From IMG/VR virus record IMGVR_UViG_3300027743_000025, positions 1-64,000 of that record: a stretch of 64,000 nucleotides of DNA; one strand, written 5' to 3'. The notes under the pieces are model-generated. The model did not search any database. It was given only the letters and a program-made list of their open reading frames with translations, and was not told the DNA's origin. Positions 54,165 to 62,145 of the stretch are shown here, one piece after another. A program made the position numbers and the translations under genes. How positions within the stretch are numbered: the stretch's first letter is position 1; the number at the start of each line of letters is the position of its first letter. The stretch is from a virus.

Positions 54165-55808
54165 TTACGGGCAGCAGTACCCGGTGTCATCGAGCGGAGA
54201 AGTGATCCACAGTGGCAAGCCCCCGACGCTGGCCACGCTCTCGAAGATCTCGGAGAACTGCATGTAGTCGTTCGTCCGGACCAGCGCTGAATCCCGGATC
54301 AGACCGAGGTCCAGTGTGCCGCCGTCGAGCAGGAGCAGAGATCCCTCAGGGAAGAGAGCCCACTGAACCTGGCTCGGGAAGTCCGGCAGAGGCACCGGGG
54401 TTGCCAGGGTTGCCTCATCGAAGGGAACGTAGAACCCGCCCGGAGGAGCCGTTGTAGCCGCGCCGCCCGCGTCGGCCGCCGGCAGGGAAGCGGTCGGCAT
54501 CCAGGTGTCCAGGGACCACGTCACCGTGATGCCCAGCTCATTGAGGATGCTGTTCAGCTCCGCCTCGGACATCCCGTAGTTGTCGGGAAGCCGGGCCGTC
54601 GAGTTCTCGGCCGTGACGCTGTCAGAGATCATCAGGTCGCGGAACCATGACGGGATGATCGCATGCAGCCGCTCGTTGTTGACCAGCCGGTTGACATCCC
54701 GCAGGTAAGCCGCCGCCCGGTGGATGGTCCGGATGAAGTCCCGGATCGCGCCGTACGCCATGGCCGGGCCGGTGACCAGCTTGGAGAGCGCCTTGATCTG
54801 CGAGAGCAGCACCGCCTCAGCGAACCGCGCCTGCTGAACCCGAAGCATCTCCGTGTTGGCCGTGACCATCTCCGGGAAGATCCGAGACTGGAGCACGCCG
54901 AACTTGATACACATCGTGATGGCCTGAACCTCGGCCGTCTGCTCCGGCGGGCAATCCGCCCGGATGCAGACCTTCCAGGTCAACTCGTCGGCCGGATCGA
55001 CCGCTTCGTCGTCGTCACAGGTCCAGACAGCCACGCCGCCGGTCACGTCCGCGAGCTTTGGACCCTTGAAGTACCGGATGCCACCACGGTCAGCTTGGAA
55101 GCCGGGAAGCGCGCCGCGCACCGGCCGGTCCGTGTCGCCGATCGTGTAGAGGTCGTAACGGGTCTCCAGCGGAGCACAGCAGCCGCCGGCCGCCACGATG
55201 GCTGCCTGGTTGGTCACGGCCTCGATCTTGGCCTTGTTCCCTTCCAGGTCACCCTGGTAGAGGATCCGGTCTTCCGGCGCCTTGGTCTTGATGGAAGCCA
55301 CCACGACCTTCTCGCCATTGCCGCCGCTCAGGCCGTGGAGGGTGCGGATGCGCTTCGTGAAGGCGTCCGCGAAGTCCTTCAGGGTCGGAATTACAGTTCC
55401 AGCCGAGTAACCCGGGATGTCAGCGCCAGCGACCACGGAGGTCGTGGGCGCCGCCGTAACCGGCTCACGGTCACGCGGCACGGTCAGAGCGCCGCCTGCT
55501 GTCTGCTGCTCCACCGGGTCACCTTCCTTAGCTTCGTCGTTGTTGTCTTCAGCAGCTGCGACCAGCTGCGGTTCCATAGCGGCTGGCACCGGAGTCTCAG
55601 CAGCCGGGGCCGCTTCGCTTCCGCCATTTGAGCGCTTCTCCAGCTCACTAGACACCTGGTCCAGCGCGTCAGCGAGAGCAGCCATGCGCACGTCGTCGGC
55701 CGCCTGATCGGCAGCGTCGAATGCCGCTGTGATGTCTGCCTGAAGGCTCGCGAGTTCTTCGTCAGTGAGGTTGGCGATATCTGCGAGCTTCTGAGCGAAC
55801 TCGTCCAT
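54165..55808 (-). CDS. major capsid protein
   Basis: 547 residues from ATG 55808 (GAAGGAGG site; an upstream ATG at 55835 lacks one). N-terminal about 130 residues are helical and acidic, like a scaffolding delta domain; the rest is HK97-type, with IPTLKDFADAFTKRI, an FEAVTNQAAIVAAGGCCAP segment and RDFIRTIHRAAAYLRDVNR. Abundant Cys (CCAP, CDDD, CIRADCPPE, CCP) is noteworthy. The N-terminal domain would be removed by the protease encoded at 56736-59459. Confidence 0.85.
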   Translation of the reverse strand: MDEFAQKLADIANLTDEELASLQADITAAFDAADQAADDVRMAALADALDQVSSELEKRSNGGSEAAPAAETPVPAAMEPQLVAAAEDNNDEAKEGDPVEQQTAGGALTVPRDREPVTAAPTTSVVAGADIPGYSAGTVIPTLKDFADAFTKRIRTLHGLSGGNGEKVVVASIKTKAPEDRILYQGDLEGNKAKIEAVTNQAAIVAAGGCCAPLETRYDLYTIGDTDRPVRGALPGFQADRGGIRYFKGPKLADVTGGVAVWTCDDDEAVDPADELTWKVCIRADCPPEQTAEVQAITMCIKFGVLQSRIFPEMVTANTEMLRVQQARFAEAVLLSQIKALSKLVTGPAMAYGAIRDFIRTIHRAAAYLRDVNRLVNNERLHAIIPSWFRDLMISDSVTAENSTARLPDNYGMSEAELNSILNELGITVTWSLDTWMPTASLPAADAGGAATTAPPGGFYVPFDEATLATPVPLPDFPSQVQWALFPEGSLLLLDGGTLDLGLIRDSALVRTNDYMQFSEIFESVASVGGLPLWITSPLDDTGYCCP

Positions 55809-55957
55809 GAGTCTGTTCCCTCCTTCTTTGGGCACACCTCAGTCAATAGCTGAAGAGTTACGCCCGGTTGGGTAGGAAAGGTCACTACCCGGATGGAGGG
55901 TCACTCGATACCCACAGAGTATGACACAGCGATCTGGGTCACAAGCCACACCCACAG

Positions 55958-55986
55958 TTGACAGTGGTTGACCTGCTGTGTATAGT
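55958..55986 (+). promoter_or_regulatory. promoter with tandem GTTGAC
   Basis: TTGACA (55958-55963), 17-bp spacer with GTTGACC, TATAGT (55981-55986); leader with GAGGAG before ATG 56028. Divergent from the capsid gene. Confidence 0.85.
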
Positions 55987-56027
55987 TGCCCTTGTACCGC
56001 TCACCACTACCACCCAGAGGAGTTCCC

Positions 56028-56339
56028 ATGAGTGAGAACAAGATCAACCTAGAGCCCATCCCCACCCAGCTGGACACCAAGCCCCGCCACCGGATCTACT
56101 TCCGCCTCTTCTCCGCTGCCCAGCGTCTCGTCGGCGTGCCCGGCATGTCCCCGGCTCAGCGGATCGAAAACCTTGAGGTCATCCGGGAGAGCCTGCTGGA
56201 TGCACTCGCAATGCTGGAGATCGACATCTCTACCCGCAAGGCTTTGGTTGACATTGAGGCAAACTTCCACACCACTGCGGAGGAGCCCACCCAGACTGTT
56301 GAGGTTGAGGAGACCGATACCCCCGAGTGCCCCGAGTAA
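56028..56339 (+). CDS. acidic hypothetical protein
   Basis: 103 residues, central helical part (RLFSAAQRLVGVPGMSPAQR) and acidic C-terminus. Rightward island inside the leftward structural genes with its own early-type promoter and terminator. Unknown. Confidence 0.65.
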   Translation: MSENKINLEPIPTQLDTKPRHRIYFRLFSAAQRLVGVPGMSPAQRIENLEVIRESLLDALAMLEIDISTRKALVDIEANFHTTAEEPTQTVEVEETDTPECPE

Positions 56340-56350
56340 TCCTCAGCAGG

Positions 56351-56390
56351 AGCGCCCACCGACTTAGGTCTGGTGGGCGCTTCGCTTATT
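56351..56390 (+). terminator. intrinsic terminator
   Basis: AGCGCCCACC (56351-56360)/GGTGGGCGCT (56372-56381) then TCGCTTATT. Confidence 0.7.
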
Positions 56391-56426
56391 GCTAGCCTAC
56401 CCCTAAGGTGAGGTGGGAGGTTAGCG

Positions 56427-56735
56427 ATGAGACTGAAGTTGCTGTTGGTGGCACTGCCTATACTGCTGCTGGCCAACTGCGCAGCACCGGCTCAGACCTG
56501 GTCTTTCAAGATGCCCAACCTGGTGGGCCAGGATCTGCTTAAGGCCAAGGGTCGGTTGACACAGCTGGGATTCCCCATCGAGAACATCTCGGTATACGCA
56601 GGAGACTCAGTCCACGATCTTGGTGTGGAGTCTCGATGGGTAGTGGAAACACAAGAACCACCGCCCGGGACGGTGGTTCCTGTGTGCGAGGAATGCTACG
56701 TAAGCCTGATCATCATTCCACTGCTGGCGGAGTGA
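56427..56735 (+). CDS. PASTA-domain lipoprotein
   Basis: 102 residues, GGGAGG site. Signal with lipobox Cys18 (LLLANC). One PASTA domain (MPNLVGQDLLKAKGRLTQLGF then ETQEPPPGTVVP) and a Cys pair (CEECYV). PASTA domains bind peptidoglycan precursors. It may modify the infected cell surface, for example superinfection exclusion, but this is inference. Ends 1 bp before the convergent protease stop. Confidence 0.75.
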   Translation: MRLKLLLVALPILLLANCAAPAQTWSFKMPNLVGQDLLKAKGRLTQLGFPIENISVYAGDSVHDLGVESRWVVETQEPPPGTVVPVCEECYVSLIIIPLLAE

Positions 56736-59459
56736 CTACTTGAACGGGGACACGATCTCGTCGTCCTTGAACTTCTTGGCCGCCTTGCTGTACAGGCCAT
56801 TGATCTTAGACTGGATAGTGGCCCGGTCAGCCTGCGGAATGCTGGCCCCGCCCCGTGCACCCTTCAGCGCTGCTGCTGCCGCTGCGAGCCCGGAGTAAAC
56901 GATCTGGAGCTTCCCGTTGACCACGTCAGCGATGGGGAGCTTCCACGATCCCTTGTTGTTCGGGTCAGCTTTGCTGTCGTGGTAGAGGAATCCCTGCGCC
57001 AGCTGCCCCGTGTCATAAGTGCCGTCCGACTTCTTGGCCCTAGCGAACATGCGGTTAGCTGCTGCTGCCCCATCCCACGACCGACCCCTATCAGCAAAAG
57101 GGAGCCCTGAATCACCCCCCGCTGCCGCCGTGACCGGGTGAACCCGGTCGCGCAGCTTCTGGATCCTCAGCTGCTTCGCGGCCTCCCGCGCCCGCTGCAC
57201 AGCCTCCGACGCCGGCTGTTCCACGGGAATGGCCGGCTCAGCCTCAGCCTCTTCTTGCTCGGCCTCCGGTTCGGCCTCCGGGGAAATGATCTCGACTTCG
57301 TCTGTCTCAGGGAGCTGCTCCGGCTCGGCCTCCACTGCTGCCGTTTCAGGCTCCTCCGTGAAGAGAGCCGTCTCCACAGCGGCCAGCCGCTCCAGCACGG
57401 CCGCGTCCGCCGTCATGCTGGCCTTGAGCACCGCGAGGGACCGCGCGCCGGCCGCCACCAGTGCGGTAACCGCGCCACTCGCGACCCTGGCCCGAGCGAT
57501 CGGGAAGCCCGGCACGTTGACCTGGCAGACCGCGACCAGCTCCAGCGAGCCGTTGATGGGCCGCCAGTCCCCCGATGGGGCCGACGCGCGGAGCGAGCGG
57601 ACCTGCTCAGGCTTGATGTCCGGCCGGAGCGCGCCGGCCACCCAGATCCCGAACTTGTCCTCCCCTACCACCACGTCAGCGACCGCGCTGGCCGTGTTGT
57701 CGTAGTGGGCCACGGCGTGCCCAGCGTCCGCATTGAGCGGCGCGTGGCCGCCGGCCAGGGTCAGCTGGCCCACGTTCACGTCCTTGCCGCTGGCCGTGCG
57801 CAGGGTGCCGGTGGTGAAGTAGCTGTAGTTAGACCGGGAGCGCGGCGGCTTGACGCTGCCGGGGAGCCCGATGTGCGCCTGGTGCCAGTCCGCGATGTGG
57901 CCGAAGACTCGGCCGCTGTCGTCGTGGGTCAGCGGTGTCAACCGCTCCAGACCGGGGTTGGCGAACCACTCGTCCGGGGGTGCCACCGGGAACCCGCCGG
58001 CCAGGACGGCGCGCACCAGGCCCACGTCGTCCAGTGCTTCTGTGTAGATGCCGTCCTTCAGCATGTCGACATTCCTTCCGTGATGATCACTCCATGCGCC
58101 GGCCACCAGGGCGGACAGCAGCGCCTGTTCGGTTGACATGGCCGATGCAGCATGGCCCCGGTTCCGGCCTCGGCCCGGCCACTTGCCCAGCACCCTCTTG
58201 TGAAGGTTCGCGCAGTAGCCCTCAGCCCGGCCGGGCATGTACTTGTTGAGCTGGTGGACGCACCGCTTGAAGTCTCCCGGAGCGCCCCACTTGATCTTGG
58301 CAGCACCCTTGCCCTCGGCCCAGTAGCGCCGGAGCTTCTCGGCCCGGGGGTCGGGGGAGACCGCTGCCGTGACCCCGTCTATCTGCGCGATCACGTCAGA
58401 CAGGGCCGGGTCATCCAGCTCTACCAGCGGCGGGGGGTTTACACCCTCCAGCTGCGCCAACAGCTCGGGGTCATCGACCCATGACTTCTGGTCATAGCGC
58501 TGGACTTTCGGCCCCGGCTGGAGCCGGATCAGTGCGATCACCGCGCCGGGGTCCAGGTCATCGACCACAGCGAAGGGGGTCCAGTCTTCCTCGGCCACCG
58601 TGTCAACCGCTGCTGACAGCGGTGAGGCCATCCGGCTGATCCGGGAGCTGATCTTCTCTTGATCAGTCTGCGGGATCTGGAGGCTGGGAAGCAGCTCGGC
58701 AGCAGCAGTGAGGCCAGCCGAGACGATCTGAAGCTCACCGTTGACCACATCAGTGAAAGGAAGGAGCCAGGCCGCCTGCGTCTGCGGGTCCGCGTCAGGA
58801 TCTCGGTAGAGGAATCCCTGGCTGAGCTTGCCCGTGTCGTAGGACCCATCCGTCTTCCTGGCCCGCGAGAACAGCCGGTTGACAGCAGCATCCCCATCCC
58901 ACTTCCGAGCGCGGTCGGCAAACGGAAGGGTGAGGTCGCCGTTCACGGAAGCCAGCAGCGACAGATCCTGGTGCCCGGAATGCCGGAAGGCTGAGGGAGC
59001 CAGCCACGCCTGAGGCGTGTAGCAGCGCAGGGCCAGGCCTTCCGCGCCGGACAGCAGGGCATCCGCGAGGTCCACCGCGTCCGGCATGGTGAGCAGGATC
59101 AGTGGGTCAGAGCCCTCCCAAGGCTCCCAGGCGCCGGCCGCTGTCAGGGTCTCGTAGGATGCCTCTCCCACCCGACGCACCAGCTGCCGATAGAGCATGT
59201 CGTCGGCCGCGTCCGCCGTGGCGTAGAACCCGATATCCTCGCAGTCTGAGTCCGGGCACTCCAGCGTCTCGCGGGCCGGCCGGCTCAGAGCCGAGAGCGC
59301 TGACTCCAGCGTGTCGTCCGCCCACTTCCCGCTGTCACCCCCGGATGCCGAGAGCGCGAGGAGCTGCCACGCGGGCACCTCATGCTGGCTGACTTCGCCG
59401 CGCAGACGCCGGGGAACCGGGTAAGCCTTGTTATATCCACACATGACCAAAGATGTCAT
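56736..59459 (-). CDS. capsid maturation protease with duplicated accessory domain
   Basis: 907 residues. The middle carries the actinophage head protease pattern: GRVFGHIADWHQAHIG, VGQLTLAGGHAPL, AHYDNTASAVADVVVGEDKFGIWVAGALRPDI, LRASAPSGDWR. The module LPFADRxRxWDGxAAxNR ... TGxLxQGFLY ... DVVNGxLQIV occurs twice, at about 173-278 and at the extreme C-terminus (about 785-907). An acidic Pro/Glu segment (about 715-765) separates protease and second copy. Confidence 0.8.
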   Translation of the reverse strand: MTSLVMCGYNKAYPVPRRLRGEVSQHEVPAWQLLALSASGGDSGKWADDTLESALSALSRPARETLECPDSDCEDIGFYATADAADDMLYRQLVRRVGEASYETLTAAGAWEPWEGSDPLILLTMPDAVDLADALLSGAEGLALRCYTPQAWLAPSAFRHSGHQDLSLLASVNGDLTLPFADRARKWDGDAAVNRLFSRARKTDGSYDTGKLSQGFLYRDPDADPQTQAAWLLPFTDVVNGELQIVSAGLTAAAELLPSLQIPQTDQEKISSRISRMASPLSAAVDTVAEEDWTPFAVVDDLDPGAVIALIRLQPGPKVQRYDQKSWVDDPELLAQLEGVNPPPLVELDDPALSDVIAQIDGVTAAVSPDPRAEKLRRYWAEGKGAAKIKWGAPGDFKRCVHQLNKYMPGRAEGYCANLHKRVLGKWPGRGRNRGHAASAMSTEQALLSALVAGAWSDHHGRNVDMLKDGIYTEALDDVGLVRAVLAGGFPVAPPDEWFANPGLERLTPLTHDDSGRVFGHIADWHQAHIGLPGSVKPPRSRSNYSYFTTGTLRTASGKDVNVGQLTLAGGHAPLNADAGHAVAHYDNTASAVADVVVGEDKFGIWVAGALRPDIKPEQVRSLRASAPSGDWRPINGSLELVAVCQVNVPGFPIARARVASGAVTALVAAGARSLAVLKASMTADAAVLERLAAVETALFTEEPETAAVEAEPEQLPETDEVEIISPEAEPEAEQEEAEAEPAIPVEQPASEAVQRAREAAKQLRIQKLRDRVHPVTAAAGGDSGLPFADRGRSWDGAAAANRMFARAKKSDGTYDTGQLAQGFLYHDSKADPNNKGSWKLPIADVVNGKLQIVYSGLAAAAAALKGARGGASIPQADRATIQSKINGLYSKAAKKFKDDEIVSPFK

Positions 59460-62143
59460 GATGCCGCCTCCCAGTGTGCCTCTCTCTGCAACTGCGCTAC
59501 CTGGTCATTAGTGAGAATACGCTGATACTTCGCTCTCACTACCGTGTCCTCGAACGTCGTCTGGTCGACGGAGTTGAAGGCTTCATAGAGCGCGGCATGG
59601 TTATCCATAGTTGGCTCTGTCTTACGAACTGCGAACGTCGCGTTAGCCACTGCTTCCCGGACATCATCGAAAGTCTTGAGGCCGGCCTTGAAGGCATACA
59701 ACATCGCGACCACATGATCGGTCCCGGAGGCAGTGCCGAAGACACCAGCAGCAGCAGCCACCGCGCCGGCCGGAGCAGCTGGAGCAACTGGAGGAACTCC
59801 GATGGCACCCGCGCCGGGCATCTCAGCAGAGTGGTCCAGGAGAGTAGCCGGCTTGGTGGTGTTGTCGTAAGATGCCCAGCGGTCCATATAATCGGCGAGA
59901 TCGTTGAAGTTGATGATGTTCTGGGTAGTGTCTCTCACCCTGTTCTTCTCGATGACCCTTGAGGGAACGTAGCGGCCACCAATGGTGTCATCGCTGTTCG
60001 CATCCCGGAGACGGTCAATACCGCGCCGGTGACGCTCTTGCACCCTCTTCAGGGAAACATCGATAGGAACGTCTACGAAAACTCCATCCACCGCGTAGCC
60101 CAGCTTCCTGAGATCGTCCACATTGACCGGTGGAGGATCACCGCCCATGGTGCCATCGAAGATGACGTTGTAGCCCTCAGCGATCAGTCGAGACTCAAAC
60201 AGCATGGCTAGCCGACTGGACATCTTATGGATCAGGTCGGCCGTCTCCAGCTCTCCCATACCAGGGATATCTGGTGCGTCTCCCCGCTCTGCGATCCTCT
60301 CCTTGAAAAGGTCTGAGTTGATCTGCACCCAGTCCCTGTCTAGGATCTCCTCTCCGCCTACGGCTTCACTCAGGATGGTTGACTTACCCGCCCCCGGCAG
60401 TCCACCCAGGAGCAAAGACTTCCTACCTTGTGGTTTCGGCTTTCCAGCCTTAGTGACGGTCATCTCCGCATGCAGCTCATCAACGAGCTGCTCAAAGTAC
60501 TCTTCTCGCTCGGTAGACCACTGGCCGTTAGAGTCTCTGAACGCATCTTCGTAAGCCAGTCCAGCTGCTCTAGCGTCTGCCAGGGTGTCATCCAGCCACT
60601 TCACATGTGCCTGGTATTCCGCATCAGTGAGCGGAGGCTGGCCCTTCACATTGACGTTGGGGGCCGGAGGCCGGCTAGCGATGAACTCCTGTAGCTTCTG
60701 GTCGTATTGCTCCAGGGAAAGAGTCGGCCGGTAGTTCGGATCAGCCGCTCTAGCTACGTCGACTTCCTCGATCGCGCTCAAGTTCTCAGTGAGGCTGCGG
60801 GGCAGAGTGGCCAACGACTTTGGAGCCATCATCACCTTGTCGTTGATGTCCCCTACCGGGATCACGTCAGGGAATCCGGCTGCCGGGTCTGCGGGTATTG
60901 CATTCCCATCCCGGTCCACGTAGGAGACATGGGCGCCCTGAGGGGTGAGGTTGGTGATCTGGCCCCGGCGCCGATCAGCCGTGCGGCTGGTGATCGGAGC
61001 GTTCTTGTCTGCGAAGACATTCACCAGGCCGAACTTCTCGATGAACGTGCCGTCCTTACCGCGCGGGTGCAGCCACTCTCTCCAGTTGATAGCCGCGATG
61101 ACTGCCGGATGATCCAGCAACCTGTGCTCACGGGACTGCATCATCAAGGATCCGAAGATTCCAACCGGCTCATCCCCATTGATGCACAGCTGCACGTAGT
61201 GCTTCGCGGCGGCCACGACGGCTGCCGCCGCCGTGGCTTCCTCAAAAGGGAGAGTCATCTCCTCGCTGTCAGAGGCGGGGAACTCCGGCAGTGTCTCGGG
61301 AGCGGTTTTGCCGAGCTGCCATTCCTGCGGGATCTTGTCGAGTGCCCCCAGAGCCTTTGCGCGCTTCACCACATACCACCGGCTGTCGGGGTGGGTGATG
61401 GCATAGCGCACAGCCACCGGAAGATCATCCACCCGGTTGACAGACGGGATGTTCGCTCCAGATGCCACTACCGCTTCCTCCGGTTCGCCTACCGCCGGCT
61501 GTGCTTCTCCCGGCATCTCGATAACCTCGGCTTCTTCGCCAAGCAGCTTGGTCGGCAGATCAGCCACGCTAATGGTCTTTCCGCTGGCATCGCCAGCGTC
61601 CCACACTGCCAGAGCGGATGGGGCCACCTGCACCAGGGACATATCGTCCAGCGTTGTGTTGCCCTCGGGGAGTGCGATCCATTCCCCGTCATACCGCACG
61701 AACGGTCCCATGCCAGTCTCGATAATCAGCGTGACGACTGTGTTGTCCGGAGCCACCACAGCGTCCAGTTGGAGTGCCAACATTCCTCCCCTCAAAATGT
61801 GAGCCTCAACCACGGTTAGCGGCTGCGGTACACCAGCGTCTGGAGCCAGAGTGATTGCATCATATGGGTCAAGTGGCCGGATCCGTATTGTCTCATCCGG
61901 AGCTGCCGGGTCAGAGAAGACAGCTGTCGCTGTCAAGACTCCTCCGCCCTCATCAACAGGTTCAGAGATCACTACTCCACGCAGCTCATCCCCTTCGTCC
62001 CACACAAGCATGAGACCGTTTTCGCCAGTTTGTAGCTCCACGTCGGCACCATAACGAACCGAGGTCGTGTCATACGGCGCTGAAGTGATTGGATCAACTC
62101 TGTGGATGATCACCTCAATGACGGCCGGGTTGGGGGCTAGCAT
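59456..62143 (-). CDS. virion-region protein with zeta-toxin-like kinase domain
   Basis: 895 residues. N-terminal about 200 residues beta-rich; centre has the EWLHPRGKDGTFIEKFG motif of phage morphogenesis proteins; then a zeta/UDP-GlcNAc-kinase-like domain: Walker A GLPGAGKST (581-589), INSDLFKE and FDGTMGG (about 662-668), ending in RVRDTTQNIINFN. Ala-rich linker and C-terminal helical domain follow. Possibly a packaged or head-associated protein. Stop overlaps the protease start (ATGA). Confidence 0.7.
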   Translation of the reverse strand: MLAPNPAVIEVIIHRVDPITSAPYDTTSVRYGADVELQTGENGLMLVWDEGDELRGVVISEPVDEGGGVLTATAVFSDPAAPDETIRIRPLDPYDAITLAPDAGVPQPLTVVEAHILRGGMLALQLDAVVAPDNTVVTLIIETGMGPFVRYDGEWIALPEGNTTLDDMSLVQVAPSALAVWDAGDASGKTISVADLPTKLLGEEAEVIEMPGEAQPAVGEPEEAVVASGANIPSVNRVDDLPVAVRYAITHPDSRWYVVKRAKALGALDKIPQEWQLGKTAPETLPEFPASDSEEMTLPFEEATAAAAVVAAAKHYVQLCINGDEPVGIFGSLMMQSREHRLLDHPAVIAAINWREWLHPRGKDGTFIEKFGLVNVFADKNAPITSRTADRRRGQITNLTPQGAHVSYVDRDGNAIPADPAAGFPDVIPVGDINDKVMMAPKSLATLPRSLTENLSAIEEVDVARAADPNYRPTLSLEQYDQKLQEFIASRPPAPNVNVKGQPPLTDAEYQAHVKWLDDTLADARAAGLAYEDAFRDSNGQWSTEREEYFEQLVDELHAEMTVTKAGKPKPQGRKSLLLGGLPGAGKSTILSEAVGGEEILDRDWVQINSDLFKERIAERGDAPDIPGMGELETADLIHKMSSRLAMLFESRLIAEGYNVIFDGTMGGDPPPVNVDDLRKLGYAVDGVFVDVPIDVSLKRVQERHRRGIDRLRDANSDDTIGGRYVPSRVIEKNRVRDTTQNIINFNDLADYMDRWASYDNTTKPATLLDHSAEMPGAGAIGVPPVAPAAPAGAVAAAAGVFGTASGTDHVVAMLYAFKAGLKTFDDVREAVANATFAVRKTEPTMDNHAALYEAFNSVDQTTFEDTVVRAKYQRILTNDQVAQLQREAHWEAAS

Positions 62144-62145
62144 GG

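Noticed and set aside
54663-55631. 322-codon rightward open frame
   Set aside because: Antisense of the major capsid gene; no promoter or ribosome site.
60707-61819. 370-codon rightward open frame
   Set aside because: Antisense to the zeta-domain gene, His/Arg-rich shadow translation without support.
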